Assembly (NCBI RefSeq): GCF_016919445.1
Contig: NZ_CP070356.1
Coordinates: forward strand, 3,785,502 to 3,849,501
Source: Pseudomonas sp. PDNC002
GTDB lineage: Bacteria > Pseudomonadota > Gammaproteobacteria > Pseudomonadales > Pseudomonadaceae
DNA: 64,000 bases
Direction of reading: 5' to 3'
Part shown: positions 8,381 to 19,800 of the stretch, in pieces
Numbering within the stretch: position 1 is the stretch's first letter
Layout: every line of letters begins with the position of its first letter
Program-made: the position numbers and the translations under genes
The notes under the pieces: model-generated
The model's database searches: none
What the model saw: only the letters and a program-made list of their open reading frames with translations
Told to the model about the DNA's origin: nothing

Positions 8381-8403
8381 GTAGGAGCGGACTCCGTCCG
8401 CGA
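8381..8403. repeat. Single REP unit
   Basis: GTAGGAGCGG followed by ACTCCGTCCGCGA. The inverse of the same unit is at 58415-58437. Confidence 0.7.
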
Positions 8404-8432
8404 TCGTCATCCGCCGGCAGAGGAGCAGCACC

Positions 8433-8503
8433 GTAGGGCGCATAACGCCGGAGGCGTTATCCGCCATGGCGGCGGATAACCCGTTCCGGGTTATGCGCCC
8501 TAC
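8433..8503. repeat. GTAGGGCGCATAAC palindromic element
   Basis: Outer arms GTAGGGCGCATAAC and GTTATGCGCCCTAC enclose a second stem (CGTTATCCGCC with GGCGGATAAC), giving a cruciform-like 71-bp unit. A second copy is at 53453-53531. Confidence 0.8.
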
Positions 8504-8527
8504 GTGTACTGGAGCCAAGGTGGTGGA

Positions 8528-9946
8528 TCAGCGCCGCACCGTCACCTCGCCGCTCCAGCCACCGCCGAGGGCGCGGAATAGGTCCACCAGGGCGATCTGC
8601 CGCTGGGTGCTGGTCTCGATGTAGGCCGACTCGTTGACGAAGTTGCTGCGTTGCGCATCGAGGTAGCGCAGGTGGCTGTCCACGCCGCCTTCGTAGCGCG
8701 CCTTGGCCAGCTTCAGCGTCTCGTTGGTGGTGTTGGCCAGGGCCCGACGTGCGGCTTCCTCGCGGCGTAGAGTATCGGTCGCTGCAAGCGCGTCAGCGAC
8801 TTCACGGAACGCCGTCTGGATGGTCCCTTCGTAGGCGGCCACGGCGGAGTCCTTGCGCACCTTGGCCAGGTCGAGATTGGCGCTGTTGCGACCGGCATCG
8901 AAGATCGGCAGCGAAAGCGTCGGCACGAAGCTCCACGAACGCGAGCCACCGTCGAACAACCCGGACATTTCCGCACTGGACGTACCGAAGCTGCCGGTCA
9001 GGCTGATGCGCGGGAAGAACGCCGCGCGGGCCGCGCCGATATCGGCGTTGCGCGCCTTGAGTACGTGCTCGGCGGCGAGGATGTCCGGGCGCCGCTCAAT
9101 CAGCTCCGATGGGGCTCCAGGAGCGATGTCCTGGATCAGCATCGGCTTGTCCTGCGGCACCTGCGCAATGCGTTGGGCCGCGTCCGGCGTGCCGAGCAGT
9201 AGCACCAGCGCGTTGAACGCCTGCTGCTTCTGCCGCGCATTGCTTTCCAGCTCCGCGCGAGACTGTTCGACCAGCCCCAGTGCCTCCTGGTAATCCAGCG
9301 CGGTGGCCGCGCCGGCGCTACGCCGCTGGCTGATCAGGCTGAGCGAGTCCTCGCGGCTGGCGAGGGTCTGCTCGGTCAGTTGCAGGCGACGCTGGGCGCC
9401 GTCATAGGTCAGGTAGGCCTGGCTGACTTCGGCTATCAGCGCGATGCGTGCGCTGCGGCCGGCTTCCTCGGTGGAGAGGTACTGCTCCAGTGCGGCGTCG
9501 GTCAGGCTCTTCACCCGGCCGAACAGGTCCAGCTCGTACTCGGGCAGCGCGAGGCCGACCTGATAGCTGCTGCTCACCGCGGAACCGCCGCTATTGGACA
9601 GGTCAGCCGGCAACCGCTGGCGATTGCCATTGGCCGAGGCGTTCAGCCCCGGCACGCGCTCCGAACGCTGGATGCGGTACTGCGCGCGGGCCTGCTCGAT
9701 GTCCAGCAGGGTCTGGCGCAGCGAGCGGTTGTTGTCCAGGGCGACGCCCACCAGATTGCGCAGCTCGCTGTCGACGATGAAGGTCTGCCAGTCGAGGTTG
9801 CTGGCGGCCTGGCCGGTTTTCGCGGCCGGGCTATTCCAGCTCGACGCCACCGGTGCCTCGGGGCGTTCGTAGGTGGGCGCCATCGAGCAGCCGGCCAGGC
9901 TCAGCGCCAGCAGCAAGGCGCAGGCGGGTTTATGCAGGGCGGTCAT
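8528..9946 (-). CDS. oprJ: Outer-membrane efflux channel OprJ
   Basis: 472-residue TolC-family lipoprotein that forms the exit duct of the MexCD-OprJ drug pump. The signal peptide ends in the lipobox LAGC-S at residue 20. Typical segments include [37 protein letters not shown] and [20 protein letters not shown]. Sequence follows P. aeruginosa OprJ closely as I recall it. ATG at 9946 overlaps the mexD stop by 4 nt (ATGA), so translation is coupled; the frame stays open further upstream but that part is inside mexD. Confidence 0.93.
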   Translation of the reverse strand: MTALHKPACALLLALSLAGCSMAPTYERPEAPVASSWNSPAAKTGQAASNLDWQTFIVDSELRNLVGVALDNNRSLRQTLLDIEQARAQYRIQRSERVPGLNASANGNRQRLPADLSNSGGSAVSSSYQVGLALPEYELDLFGRVKSLTDAALEQYLSTEEAGRSARIALIAEVSQAYLTYDGAQRRLQLTEQTLASREDSLSLISQRRSAGAATALDYQEALGLVEQSRAELESNARQKQQAFNALVLLLGTPDAAQRIAQVPQDKPMLIQDIAPGAPSELIERRPDILAAEHVLKARNADIGAARAAFFPRISLTGSFGTSSAEMSGLFDGGSRSWSFVPTLSLPIFDAGRNSANLDLAKVRKDSAVAAYEGTIQTAFREVADALAATDTLRREEAARRALANTTNETLKLAKARYEGGVDSHLRYLDAQRSNFVNESAYIETSTQRQIALVDLFRALGGGWSGEVTVRR

Positions 9947-12900
9947 TGCGCGACCTCCGAAGTTTGGTGCGTGGTTTTCGGTTGGCGACGCAGCAGCGAC
10001 AGCAGCCAGACGAAGCAGATGGGCACGAAGATCACCCCCAGCAGCGTGGCGCTGAGCATCCCGCCGATCACCCCGGTACCCAGGGCGCGCTGGCTCGCCG
10101 CGCCGGCGCCGCTGGCGACCACCAGCGGCACCACGCCGAGGATGAAGGCCATGGAGGTCATGATGATCGGGCGGAAGCGCAGGCGCGCGGCCTGGATCGC
10201 GGCGTCGCGCAGGCTGTGGCCCTGTTCCCAGAGCTCCTTGGCGAACTCCACGATGAGGATCGCGTTCTTCGCCGCGAGACCGATGACGGTGATCAGGCCG
10301 ACCTTGAAGTACACGTCGTTGGGCAGCCCGGTGACCGTCACCGCCAATACCGCGCCGAGGGCGCCGATGGGCACGATGAGCATCACCGACAGCGGGATCG
10401 CCCAGCTCTCGTAGAGCGCCACCAGCAGCAGGAACACCACCAGAATAGCCAGGGCGAACAGCTGGCTCGCCTGGCCGCTGGCGACCTTCTCCTGGTAGGA
10501 CAGGCCGGTCCACTCGTAACCGATGCCGGCCGGCAGCTCTGAGGCCAGGCGCTGCATCTCGGCCATGGCTTCGCCGGTACTCACCCCCGGTGCAGCGTCG
10601 CCGGCGATACGGATCGACGGGTAACCGTTGTAACGCGCCAGCTGCACCGGGCCTTCTTCCCAGCGGGTGCTGACGAAGGCGGACAGCGGCACCAGCTCGC
10701 CGCTGGTGTTGGGCACATAGAGCTTGAGCACGGCTTCCGGGGTCATCCGGTCACCCTGTTCGGCCTGCACCACCACGCGTTGCTGGCGGCCGGCGTTGGC
10801 GAAGTCGTTGATCACCGACGAACCGAAGGCGGTGGACAGCGCACTGCTGATGGACTCGAAACTGACGCCCAGGGTACGCGCCTTCTCGCGGTCGATTTCG
10901 ACGCGCAGCTGTGGCGCCTCGGCGAGGCCTTCCATCATCGCGTAGAGGATCTTCGGGTTGCCGTTGGCCTGCCCGAGCAACTGGTCGCGGGCCGCGAGCA
11001 GTGCCTCGCGGCCGAGGCCGGCGCGGTCCTGCAGGCGCAGCGAGAAGCCACCGGAGTTGCCCAGGCCGTCAATCGGCGGCGGGGTCACGGCCATGATCGC
11101 GCCGTCGCTGATGCCGGCGAAACGCTCGTTCACCGCGGCGGTTTCCGCTTCGGCGGACTGCGACTTGTCGCGCACGGACCAGTCCTTCAGGGTCGGGAAG
11201 GCCAGCGCGGCGTTCTCGCCCATGCCGGAGAAGCTGAAGCCCATCACCAGGAAGGACGAGGCCACGGCTTCACGCGAAGCGAGGAACTTCTCCAACTCCT
11301 GGCCGGTGATGTCGGCCCGCGCGCGGGTGGCGCCCGGCGGCAGCTGGATGTCGACGATCATGTAGCCCTGATCTTCCACCGGCACGAAGGATTCCGGCAG
11401 GCGCAGGTAGCTGTAGCCGAGCAGGGCGAGGATGCCGGCGTAGATCAGCATGTAGCGCCCGGCGCGTTTCACCAGCGCGCTGTTGAGCCGCGTGTAGCGC
11501 TCGGTCAGGCGCGTGAAGCCACGGTTGAAGGCGCCGAAGAAGCCGCGTTTCTCGTGATGGCCCGCCGGGATCGGCTTGAGCAGCGTGGCGCATAGCGCCG
11601 GAGTGAAGGTCAGGGCGAGGAAGCCGGAGAACAGGATCGACACCGCCAGCGACAGGGAGAACTGCTGGTAGATCACGCCCACCGAACCGGCCATGAACGC
11701 CAGCGGCAGGAACACCGCCGAGAGCACCAGGGTGATGCCGATGATCGCACCGGACACCTGGCCCATCGCCTTGACCGTGGCCTTCGCCGGGGACAGGCCT
11801 TCCTCGGCCATGATCCGCTCGACGTTCTCCACCACCACGATGGCGTCGTCCACCAGGATGCCGATGGCCAGCACCATGCCGAACATGGTCATCATGTTCA
11901 CCGAGAAGCCCAGCAGGTACATCATCGTCAGCGTACCCAGCAGGCACACCGGCACGACGATGGCCGGGATCAGGGTGTAGCGCACGTTCTGCAGGAACAG
12001 GAACATCACCAGGAACACCAGCACCATGGCTTCGAGCAGGGTGTGGATGACCTTCTCGATGGCCACGTCGACGAAGCGCGAGGTGTCGTAGGGCACCGAG
12101 TACTCGACGTCGTCGGGGAAATTCACCGACAGCTCGGCCAGGCGCTCCTTCACCAGGGCGGCGGTCTGCAGGGCGTTGGCGCCGGGGGAGAGCTGGATGG
12201 CGCCGGCCACGGTGGGCTTGCCGTCCAGGCGGGCGGTGAAGTTATAGCTTTCGCTGCCGACTTCCAGGCGCGCCACGTCGGCCAGCTTCACGCTGGAGCC
12301 GTCTGGATTGGCGCGCAGGACGATACGGCCGAACTCCGCCGGGTCGTCCAGGGTGCCCTTCACGGCGAGGGTGGCGGTCAGCTCCTGCTCGGTGCTGCCG
12401 GGGGAAGCGCCGAAGCTGCCGGCCGGTACCTGCACGTTCTGCCCGCGAATGGCGTTGCCCACGTCATCGATGGACAGGCCGTAGCCGACCAGTTTCTGCG
12501 GGTCGATCCACACGCGCATGGCGGCTTCGGAGGAGAAGAACTGCAGCTTGCCGACGCCTTGTACGCGGCGCAGCTCGTTGTTGATGTTGCGCGCGGCGTA
12601 GTCGCCCAGGGCGGTGGTATCGGTGCGCTGCGAGCCTTCCTTGTAGTTCAGCGCGTAGATCAGCAGGAAGCCGGCGCTGGTCTGCTCGACTTCCAGGCCC
12701 TGCGTGAGCACGGCCTGGGGCATGCGTGCCTCGGCCTTCTTCAGGCGGTTCTGCACGTCCACCTGGGCCAGCTCGGGATTAGTGCCGGGCTGGAAGGTGA
12801 CCACCACTTCGGCCATGCCGTTGGAGTTGCTGGTGGATTCGAAGTAGAGCAGGCCCTTGGCGCCGTTGAGCTCCTCTTCGATCACGCTGGTGACCGAGTC

Positions 12901-13074
12901 CACCAGCACCTGCGCCGAGGCGCCGGGGTAGGTGGCGGTAACGGTGATCTGCGGCGGCGCCACGCTGGGGTACTGTGCAACTGGCAGCAGCGGAATCGCC
13001 AGCAGGCCGGCCAGGGAAATGAACAGCGCCACCACCCACGCGAAGTTGGGGCGCTTGATGAAGAACAGTGACAT
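9943..13074 (-). CDS. mexD: RND multidrug efflux transporter MexD
   Basis: 1043-residue inner-membrane proton antiporter of the HAE1 RND family. Twelve membrane helices with two large periplasmic loops. The proton-relay Asp pair is in TM4 ([20 protein letters not shown]). Family signatures include [15 protein letters not shown] at the start and [19 protein letters not shown] in TM10. It is closer to MexD than to MexB or MexF by my memory of these proteins. Substrates of MexCD-OprJ include fluoroquinolones, fourth-generation cephalosporins and biocides. The gene follows mexC by 21 nt. Confidence 0.93.
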   Translation of the reverse strand: MSLFFIKRPNFAWVVALFISLAGLLAIPLLPVAQYPSVAPPQITVTATYPGASAQVLVDSVTSVIEEELNGAKGLLYFESTSNSNGMAEVVVTFQPGTNPELAQVDVQNRLKKAEARMPQAVLTQGLEVEQTSAGFLLIYALNYKEGSQRTDTTALGDYAARNINNELRRVQGVGKLQFFSSEAAMRVWIDPQKLVGYGLSIDDVGNAIRGQNVQVPAGSFGASPGSTEQELTATLAVKGTLDDPAEFGRIVLRANPDGSSVKLADVARLEVGSESYNFTARLDGKPTVAGAIQLSPGANALQTAALVKERLAELSVNFPDDVEYSVPYDTSRFVDVAIEKVIHTLLEAMVLVFLVMFLFLQNVRYTLIPAIVVPVCLLGTLTMMYLLGFSVNMMTMFGMVLAIGILVDDAIVVVENVERIMAEEGLSPAKATVKAMGQVSGAIIGITLVLSAVFLPLAFMAGSVGVIYQQFSLSLAVSILFSGFLALTFTPALCATLLKPIPAGHHEKRGFFGAFNRGFTRLTERYTRLNSALVKRAGRYMLIYAGILALLGYSYLRLPESFVPVEDQGYMIVDIQLPPGATRARADITGQELEKFLASREAVASSFLVMGFSFSGMGENAALAFPTLKDWSVRDKSQSAEAETAAVNERFAGISDGAIMAVTPPPIDGLGNSGGFSLRLQDRAGLGREALLAARDQLLGQANGNPKILYAMMEGLAEAPQLRVEIDREKARTLGVSFESISSALSTAFGSSVINDFANAGRQQRVVVQAEQGDRMTPEAVLKLYVPNTSGELVPLSAFVSTRWEEGPVQLARYNGYPSIRIAGDAAPGVSTGEAMAEMQRLASELPAGIGYEWTGLSYQEKVASGQASQLFALAILVVFLLLVALYESWAIPLSVMLIVPIGALGAVLAVTVTGLPNDVYFKVGLITVIGLAAKNAILIVEFAKELWEQGHSLRDAAIQAARLRFRPIIMTSMAFILGVVPLVVASGAGAASQRALGTGVIGGMLSATLLGVIFVPICFVWLLSLLRRQPKTTHQTSEVAQ

Positions 13075-13095
13075 GGGGAATTCCTCGGCGCTGCC

Positions 13096-14247
13096 TTACT
13101 GGCGCGACGCCTGCTGTTGCTCAGGGGCGTGACGGGCCTCGACCTTGGCGCCGGGCTGCAGGCCGGTGAGGCCGCCGACGATCACCTGGTCGCCGCTGGC
13201 CAGGCCCTGGCTGATCTGCCAGCGCGCGCCCTGCATGGCGCCGGTCTGTACCTGGCGCGTCTCGACACGGTTCTCTGCGCCGATCACCAGCACGTGGGCG
13301 GTGCCATCGGTGGCGCGCTGCACGGCGCGTTGCGGCACGAGGATGGCCTTGGCGTCGGTACCCTGCGGGGCCGTGACGCGCACGTACATGCCTGGCAGCA
13401 GCAAGCCGTCGGCGTTGTCGAACTTGCCGCGCAGCGAAACCTGGCCGGTGCCGCGGTCCACCGAGATATCGGTGAACAGCAATTCGCCCTGGCGCTCGTA
13501 TTGGGTGCCTTCCACGCGCAGGCTCAGGGCCTGGCTCTGGCCGGCGGGGAGGTTGCCGCTCTTCAGCGCTTCCCGCAGGCGCAGGGCGTCGGCCACCGGT
13601 TGGGTGAAGTCGGCATAGATCGGATCGAGTTGCTGGATGCGCGCCATCAGCGTGGCGTCGCCCTGGCCGACCAGCGCGCCTTCGGTCACCAGTGCGCGGC
13701 CGATACGCCCGGAGATCGGCGCCTTGACCGAGGCATAGCCCAGGTTCAAGCGCGCGGTTTCCAGGTCGGCCTGCGCCGAGCGCACCGAGGCCTGGGCACT
13801 GCGCAGGTCGGCGGTGGCGGTGTCGAAGTCCTGCTGGCTGACCGCTTCGATCTTCACCAGCGGCTCGTAGCGTTTCACCCGCGCCTGGGCTTCCTGCTGC
13901 GCGGCCTGGGCCCGCGCCAGTTCACCTTCGGCGCGGGACACAGCGGCCTTCAGCGGCGCCGGGTCGATCTGGAACAACAGGTCGCCGGCCTTGACGTCGG
14001 CACCTTCCTCGAAGCGCTTCTGCATCACGATGCCCGCCACCCGCGCCCGCACTTCGGCGACGCGCATCGGCTCGATGCGCCCCGGCAACTCCGAGGTCAG
14101 GGTGAGGGGTTCGGTCGCGACCGCCACCACATCCACCGGGCGCGCCGTTTCGGCGGCGGCCTCCGGTTCTGCGGACTGTCCGCAACCCGCCAACGCTAGC
14201 GCCGCTACCAGCGCACTGATTGTCCCTACTGCACGCAACCTGCCCAT
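13096..14247 (-). CDS. mexC: RND efflux periplasmic adaptor MexC
   Basis: 383-residue membrane fusion lipoprotein linking MexD to OprJ. Lipobox LALAGC at residues 17-22. Then the barrel-sandwich and hairpin pattern (GRIEPMRVAEVRARVAGIV, QKRFEEGADVKAGDLLFQID, a coiled coil with AEGELARAQAAQQEAQARV, and NLGYASVKAPISGRIGRA). First gene of the mexCD-oprJ operon, with the promoter in the region shared with nfxB. No frameshift or truncation is seen. Confidence 0.93.
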   Translation of the reverse strand: MGRLRAVGTISALVAALALAGCGQSAEPEAAAETARPVDVVAVATEPLTLTSELPGRIEPMRVAEVRARVAGIVMQKRFEEGADVKAGDLLFQIDPAPLKAAVSRAEGELARAQAAQQEAQARVKRYEPLVKIEAVSQQDFDTATADLRSAQASVRSAQADLETARLNLGYASVKAPISGRIGRALVTEGALVGQGDATLMARIQQLDPIYADFTQPVADALRLREALKSGNLPAGQSQALSLRVEGTQYERQGELLFTDISVDRGTGQVSLRGKFDNADGLLLPGMYVRVTAPQGTDAKAILVPQRAVQRATDGTAHVLVIGAENRVETRQVQTGAMQGARWQISQGLASGDQVIVGGLTGLQPGAKVEARHAPEQQQASRQ

Positions 14248-14283
14248 GATTCACCCGGGTCTGTCTATCTGGAAAGGTGCGTA

Positions 14284-14365
14284 TGATCCTTTCAAAGTCA
14301 AAATGAGTCAAGAATGTCTCATTTGCTTCTATGGTGTATAAAATGTGTCATGACCTTTCAAAAGA
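14284..14365. promoter_or_regulatory. Probable NfxB operator region of mexC/nfxB
   Basis: The divergent region between mexC and nfxB is AT-rich and holds an inverted repeat AAATGAG (14301-14307) and CTCATTT (14318-14324), 10 nt apart. A direct repeat of CCTTTCAAA lies on either side (14288-14296 and about 14353-14361). NfxB is known to repress both mexCD-oprJ and itself from this intergenic region in P. aeruginosa. Which repeat it contacts here is inference. Confidence 0.5.
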
Positions 14366-14417
14366 GAGGTCCTTTTCTGCACAATGAGACGATCCGCCAC
14401 CTGACACGAGGCCCCGA

Positions 14418-14981
14418 ATGACTCTCTCCGCCCATGATGAACGTCTGCTCAAGGCGCTGGCCGTCGCCATCGTCGACCGCCCACGGGCGACGCTGAAGGA
14501 GCTGGCGGAGTCGGCGGGGGTGAGCAAGGCCACGCTACATCGCTTCTGCGGTACCCGCGACGGGCTGATGGAGATGCTGGAAGACTATGGCCACGTGGTG
14601 ATCCGGCAGATCCTCGAGGCCGCCGAGCTGCAGCAGGCCGAACCGCTGGAGGCGCTGCGCCGGCTGATCGCCGAACACCTCAAGCACCGCGACATGCTGA
14701 ACTTCCTGCTGTTCCAGTACCGCGCCGAGAACCTCGACATGGAGGCGACGACCGAGCGCTGGGGCTACTACACCGAGGCGGTGGACGCCTTCTTCCTGCG
14801 CGGCCAGCAAAGCGGCGTGCTGCGTATCGACATCACCGCCGCCGTGTTCACCGAACTCTTCCTCTCGATGCTCTACGGCATGGTCGACGCCGAGCGCTAC
14901 GGCCGCGCCGCCAGTTCCAGCTCCGCCCACGTGCTGGAGCAACTGTTCCTGCACGGTTCGTTGGTCCAGACCCAGGCCTGA
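14418..14981 (+). CDS. nfxB: TetR-family repressor NfxB
   Basis: 187 residues with a TetR-type helix-turn-helix at about residues 20-62 (PRATLKELAESAGVSKATLHRFCGTRDGL) and a ligand-binding C-terminal part (AFFLRGQQSGVLRIDITAAVFTELF). It matches P. aeruginosa NfxB closely from memory and stands divergent to mexC in the same arrangement. NfxB loss raises pump expression; the gene here looks intact. Confidence 0.93.
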   Translation: MTLSAHDERLLKALAVAIVDRPRATLKELAESAGVSKATLHRFCGTRDGLMEMLEDYGHVVIRQILEAAELQQAEPLEALRRLIAEHLKHRDMLNFLLFQYRAENLDMEATTERWGYYTEAVDAFFLRGQQSGVLRIDITAAVFTELFLSMLYGMVDAERYGRAASSSSAHVLEQLFLHGSLVQTQA

Positions 14982-15082
14982 CAGCACGCATCGCGTGCCC
15001 TGAGCGGGAGCGGCGGGTGGCCGGGCAGGGCGGTTTTCCGTACCATTGCCGGCCCTTCGAAGTCCCCGTTCCGAGTAGAAAA

Positions 15083-16528
15083 ATGAAACCCGCCCGCCTG
15101 CGTGCCGATGTCCTGGCCGGACTCACCACGTCCTTCGCGCTGGTGCCCGAGTGCATCGCCTTCGCCCTGGTCGCCCACCTCAACCCGCTGATGGGCCTGT
15201 ACGGCGCCTTTATCCTCTGCACCCTCACCGCACTGTTCGGTGGCCGCCCGGGCATGGTCTCCGGCGCCGCCGGATCGATGGCGGTAGTCATCGTCGCGCT
15301 GGTGGTGCAGCACGGTGTGCAGTACCTGCTGGCCACGGTGTTGCTGGGCGGTCTGGTGATGATCCTGTTCGGCGTGCTGCGCCTGGGCAAGCTGGTGCGG
15401 ATGGTGCCGCATCCGGTGATGCTGGGCTTCGTCAACGGCCTGGCGATCGTCATCGCCATGGCCCAGCTCGAACACTTCAAGGACGGCGAGCACTGGCTCA
15501 GCGGTAACCCGCTGTACGTGATGCTGGGCCTGGTGGCGCTGACCATGGCGGTGGTCTACGGGCTGCCGAAGCTGACGCGAGCGGTACCCCCGGCGCTGGT
15601 GGCGATCCTTGGCGTGGGGTTGCTGGTCTACCTGCTGAACCTGCCGACCCGCACGCTCGGTGACATGGCGCACATCGCCGGTGGCCTGCCGCCGTTCGCC
15701 TTGCCGCAGATTCCGTGGACCCTGGAAACCCTCGGGATCATCGCGCCCTATGCCTTCCTCATGGCCATGGTCGGCATCCTGGAAACCCTGCTGACCCTCA
15801 ACCTCACCGACGAGATCACCGAGACCCGCGGCTACCCGGACCGTGAATGCGTGGCGCTGGGCGGGGCCAACATCGTTTCCGGGCTGTTCGGCGGCATGGG
15901 TGGCTGCGCGATGATCGGCCAGACGGTGATCAACCTCAGCTCTGGTGGCCGTGGGCGGCTCTCCGGCGTGGTGGCCGGGGTGATGATCCTGCTCTTCGTG
16001 CTGTTCCTCTCGCCGCTGATCGAACGCATCCCGCTGGCGGCGCTGGTGGGCGTGATGTTCGTGGTGTCCCAGCAGACCTTCGCCTGGGCTTCGCTGCGGG
16101 TGCTGAACAAGGTGCCGGCAAGCGATGTGCTGGTGATCATCGCGGTAACCGCCATCACCGTGGCGACGGACCTGGCCACCGCGGTGTTCTGCGGCATCAT
16201 CCTGGCGGCGCTGGACTTCGCCTGGAAGCATGCCCGCGAGTTGTATGCGGACATCCATGACGAGGCGGACGGCAGCAAGCTGTACCGCCTTCACGGCACG
16301 CTGTTCTTCGCCTCCACCACGCCCTTCCTCAACCAGTTCGACCCGGCCAATGACCCGCCGCAGGTCACCCTGGACTGCGCGCACCTGAGCTTCGTCGACT
16401 ACTCGGCCATTGCCGCGCTGATGACCCTGCGCGAGCGCTACGCCAAGGCCGGCAAGCATCTGCGCGTGGTGCATCTGTCGGAGCGCTGCAAGCAACTGCT
16501 CAAGCGAGCGGGGATGCAGCAGGGTTGA
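15083..16528 (+). CDS. SulP-family anion transporter with STAS domain
   Basis: 481 residues: a membrane domain of about 10-14 helices (residues 8-370; ADVLAGLTTSFALVPECIAF opening, AGSMAVVIVAL, FGGMGGCAMIGQTVINLSSG) and a short C-terminal STAS domain (about 385-475; LDCAHLSFVDYSAIAALMTL). SulP proteins carry sulfate, bicarbonate or dicarboxylates; the ion cannot be assigned. ATG at 15083 (MKPARLRADV) fits the family start; the frame is open upstream without a ribosome site. Only 101 nt after nfxB but probably unrelated to it. Confidence 0.88.
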   Translation: MKPARLRADVLAGLTTSFALVPECIAFALVAHLNPLMGLYGAFILCTLTALFGGRPGMVSGAAGSMAVVIVALVVQHGVQYLLATVLLGGLVMILFGVLRLGKLVRMVPHPVMLGFVNGLAIVIAMAQLEHFKDGEHWLSGNPLYVMLGLVALTMAVVYGLPKLTRAVPPALVAILGVGLLVYLLNLPTRTLGDMAHIAGGLPPFALPQIPWTLETLGIIAPYAFLMAMVGILETLLTLNLTDEITETRGYPDRECVALGGANIVSGLFGGMGGCAMIGQTVINLSSGGRGRLSGVVAGVMILLFVLFLSPLIERIPLAALVGVMFVVSQQTFAWASLRVLNKVPASDVLVIIAVTAITVATDLATAVFCGIILAALDFAWKHARELYADIHDEADGSKLYRLHGTLFFASTTPFLNQFDPANDPPQVTLDCAHLSFVDYSAIAALMTLRERYAKAGKHLRVVHLSERCKQLLKRAGMQQG

Positions 16529-16601
16529 GCCTTGCAGGATCGGATTTCCCGCCGATCCGCCCGTGGTCCGGCCCGGCGGCGATCATGGCCGGCGTCCACT
16601 C

Positions 16602-16802
16602 CTACCGATTACTGAGTTCCTGCCAGACGCATTCCAGCGCATCGGCATCGAGCAGTAGCTGGCGGGCAGCGCTGCGGATGCGGCGGGCCTGTTCGTCGCT
16701 GACGTTGCAGGAACTCAGCTCCTGCAGCAGCTCGGCGGCGATTTCGTTGTTGTAGGAAGTCGTGCGCACAGCGCGCAGCACGAGGTCGTGTTGGTTGAGC
16801 AT
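16602..16802 (-). CDS. Small hypothetical protein
   Basis: 66 residues, start MLNQHDLVLRAVRTTSYNNE, soluble and largely helical. A clear AGGAG lies six to seven nt before the ATG, so it is likely real. It lies 65 nt beyond the autotransporter stop on the same strand, with a GC-rich hairpin between them. I do not recognise a family. Confidence 0.55.
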   Translation of the reverse strand: MLNQHDLVLRAVRTTSYNNEIAAELLQELSSCNVSDEQARRIRSAARQLLLDADALECVWQELSNR

Positions 16803-16830
16803 GACGATCTCCTGTCTGGAGTAGAAAGTC

Positions 16831-16852
16831 GGCGCGGCACTGGCGCCGCGCC
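16831..16852 (-). terminator. GC-rich hairpin after the autotransporter gene
   Basis: GGCGCGGC (16831-16838) pairs with GCCGCGCC (16845-16852) around a 6-nt loop. On the minus strand it is followed by GACTTTCT, a weak U-run. It may end or attenuate the autotransporter transcript before the small gene. Confidence 0.4.
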
Positions 16853-16867
16853 GATCAATAGTCGAAT

Positions 16868-19800
16868 TCAGAACTTCACCTTGATTCCAAGAATGCCTTC
16901 GTAGCTACGTCCTTCACCATCGAAAGACTTCTGATATCCGAGCGAGCCGGTGACGCTGGTACGGTCGTTGAGCTGGTAGTCCACGCCCAGGTTCAGTTCG
17001 CCCCAGGTGCCATTCATGTCGGTGCCGAAGGGGATGTAGCCGTTGGCCGAGGAGAACTCTGTCTTGGCCTTGCCTTCGAATTCGTGCCAGACGCTGGGCC
17101 GTACCCAGACGTTGGTGCGGTGCAGGCGACCCTCGTCGTCCTCGCGGAACCAGTCCTTGTCGATCCGCACCCCAAGCCGCCCGGTCAGCGAGTCCACGTC
17201 CTCGAAGCGCACGTCCGCCGCGTCGTCATGGGCGTCGTCGAGTTTCAGCCGGCTGGCGATCAGTTGCGCCTGGGGCTCGACGTGGAGCGTCTTGTCGCGG
17301 TTCACCTTGAAGGGATAACCGGCCTCCAGCGAGGCGGTGATGCCGTGGCCCCGGGTTTTCAGCGAGTCGGCGTCGTTGGTGTGGGCCTTCATGTCGAAGC
17401 GGTTGAATTGCAGTACGCCGTCGAGGTACCAGCCTTTTGGCCCGAAGTGTGTCCAGTAGCCGCCGATGCCGTAGGAACGCAGGGTGTCGTCACCGGCGCC
17501 CTGTCCATCGGTATGGTCGACGCTGCCCTTGATGCGCCCGGCCTGCAGCGAGAGGCCGGCCTGGTCGGTGCTGCCATCGGTGTCTTCGTTGCGGTAGAGG
17601 TCGGCGCCGACCTGGAAGGCCTGGATACGGTAGTCGTAGTCCGCGCCGCCGGGCAGGCTGTCCTTGCCCTTCTGGTGGATCACCCGGCCCCAGCCCAGTG
17701 ACGGCCCATAGGTGTCGGTGTCTTCGCTGGGCAGCGGGTCGGTGTCATTGCGCCGCTCCTCGCCCACGCGTTCGTGCAGGGTGTCGACCAGGGCGCGGCT
17801 GTAGTTCAGCGCCATGGCGGGGAGGGCGCTGTAGAGCGAGGTTTCCGCGCGATAGTTGGGGACTTGCCGGGGCGGCGTCGGATCATCTGGCGTGATGTGG
17901 GGGGCCGGATCGACGGGATCGCTCGGGTCTTTCGGATCGACCGGATCAACCGGATCAACCGGCGGCGTGTCTTTCGTCGAGCGCAGGTACCAGGCTTCAC
18001 TGTTGCTGTCGTCAAGGCTGGCGCGGTGCAGCGTGTATTCGTACGGGCCTGCCTTGACCCGGTTGAGCAGGCGGAAGGCCTCCGCCTCGGTGGTACCGCC
18101 GTTCACCGCGTCCACCACCTTGATGCCGTTGCCTTCGGTCAGCGCGCCGGGTCCGCCGGCGTTCTTGATCCGCAGGTTGCTCTCGCCGGTGGCCTGGCCG
18201 CCGTCGATCACCAACTGGTCGGAGGGCGAGTCGTCCTTGTAGAGGTAGGTGTTCAGCGCGAGGGTGCCGTTGGCGCCGTGATACTCATTGACGGTGAGTC
18301 GCTTGTAGCCGCCCTCGGCGCTGAAGTCGACCAGGCTGGCGTCGTTGCGCAGGCTGCTCAGGTTCGAATCGCCGGTGAGCTGCCACAGGCTGGTGTCGCG
18401 CAGGGTCACGTCTGATTGGCTGCCGGCGGCGGTTTTCGCCGTGCCGGAGACCAGGGAGGACGACAGGTCCAGGCGGGCGTTGCCGGCGGCATCCTGGCTG
18501 GTGCCGATGCCCTGCCACTGGCCGGTGCCCATGTCGGGAATGGCGCTGCCGTCGCTGGCCACCGAGCGATCGACATTCAGCCATTGGCCGCTGCCTCCCG
18601 CCAGGGAGTGGCTGAGGGCGATGTCGGCAACACCGGCGGTGGCGATGGTGGCGCCGTCGCGGTTGGACAGCGTCGCACGATCCATGCGTACCTGGCCCGG
18701 CAGTGCGTCGGTGCCCTGGACATAGAGTGCTGCCGATTGCGCGCCGTGGGCAGCCACTACCACGGACTCGGCGTCGACACTGCCGCCTTGCCGGGCCACT
18801 ACGCCGTGGCCGAGGCTGCCCTGGGAATTCACGCTCACGCCATCCAGATGGGCAGTGGCGGTGTTGTTGGCGAACACGCCAACGGCCTGTTCGCCCTGGG
18901 TGCTGACGGTGCTGTTGGTCGCGCTCAGCGCGCCACCGGATTCGGCCCGCAGGCCATGGGAGCTGGCGCCCAGGGTAGCGATACTGCTGTCGCTCAGGTC
19001 GAGCGTTGCGGTCTCGCTCTTGTAGTGCCGGCTGACCATCGCGCCGGCGGCGTGGTCACCGCTGGTCTGCACGCTGACGTGACTGGCTGTCAGGCCAACC
19101 GCGCCTGGCTTGGCGGAGCCGATGCCGGCGTAGAGGCCAACGGAGTAGCTGCCTTCGGTCTTCACGCTGAGGTTGTCCAGTTGCATGCGGCCGCCATCAT
19201 CGACGGCGGCGCCGTAGGCCTGTGCGCCTTGCGTCAGGACGCTGGTGCCGTCGGCCACCAGCAGGGCGCCGGGGTTGCGCGCCGCCAGTGCGTGGGGAAA
19301 GGTCAGGTGGCTGGCCACCGGAGAGCCGTTGCCGGTGGTTGTGACCGAACCACCATGGACGATCACCGTTGCGCCCAGGTCGGCGACGATGCCCATGGCG
19401 TTGTCGTTGCCGTGGGTGGTGACGGTCAGGTTGCTCGCCGTGAGGGTCGAGGCCGGCGCGGCGCTGGACGAGCTGCCGGCCGCCAGCGCGGTGGAGTAGT
19501 TGCCGTGGGTGGTGATGCTGCCGTTGCTGACGACCGCGTCGGCGCCTTCGCGCACCTGCACGCCATAGCTGGTCTTGGGCGTGGTGCGCACGTCGCTGCC
19601 GGTCATGCGCAGCGCCGATCCCGCACCGTCCACCAGCACGCCCGGCGACCAGGGGCCGACGGCACCGGGCGGGGCGTCGACCGAAAGGCTGCTGGCGTCG
19701 ACCGTGGCCGTGGCGCCACCGGTGATGTTGAGGCCGATGGAACGGTTGCCGTCCACGCTCACCGTGGAGTGGCGGATGTCGCCGCTGGAGCCGCTGCCTT

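Larger units (their letters stand above)
7998..8527. other. Gene-free repeat cluster
   Basis: 530 nt with no credible gene. It holds three kinds of intergenic repeat: a CCCTCACCC...GGGTGAGGG element (8123-8319), a single REP unit (8381-8403) and a palindromic GTAGGGCGCATAAC element (8433-8503). Confidence 0.7.

Noticed and set aside
9947..10513. Upstream extension of the oprJ frame into mexD
   Set aside because: The lipoprotein signal peptide starts at ATG 9946, and the upstream part lies inside the mexD coding region.
9943..13074. MexB or MexF as identity of the RND transporter
   Set aside because: Gene order with a divergent nfxB and the sequences of all four proteins fit MexCD-OprJ/NfxB much better.
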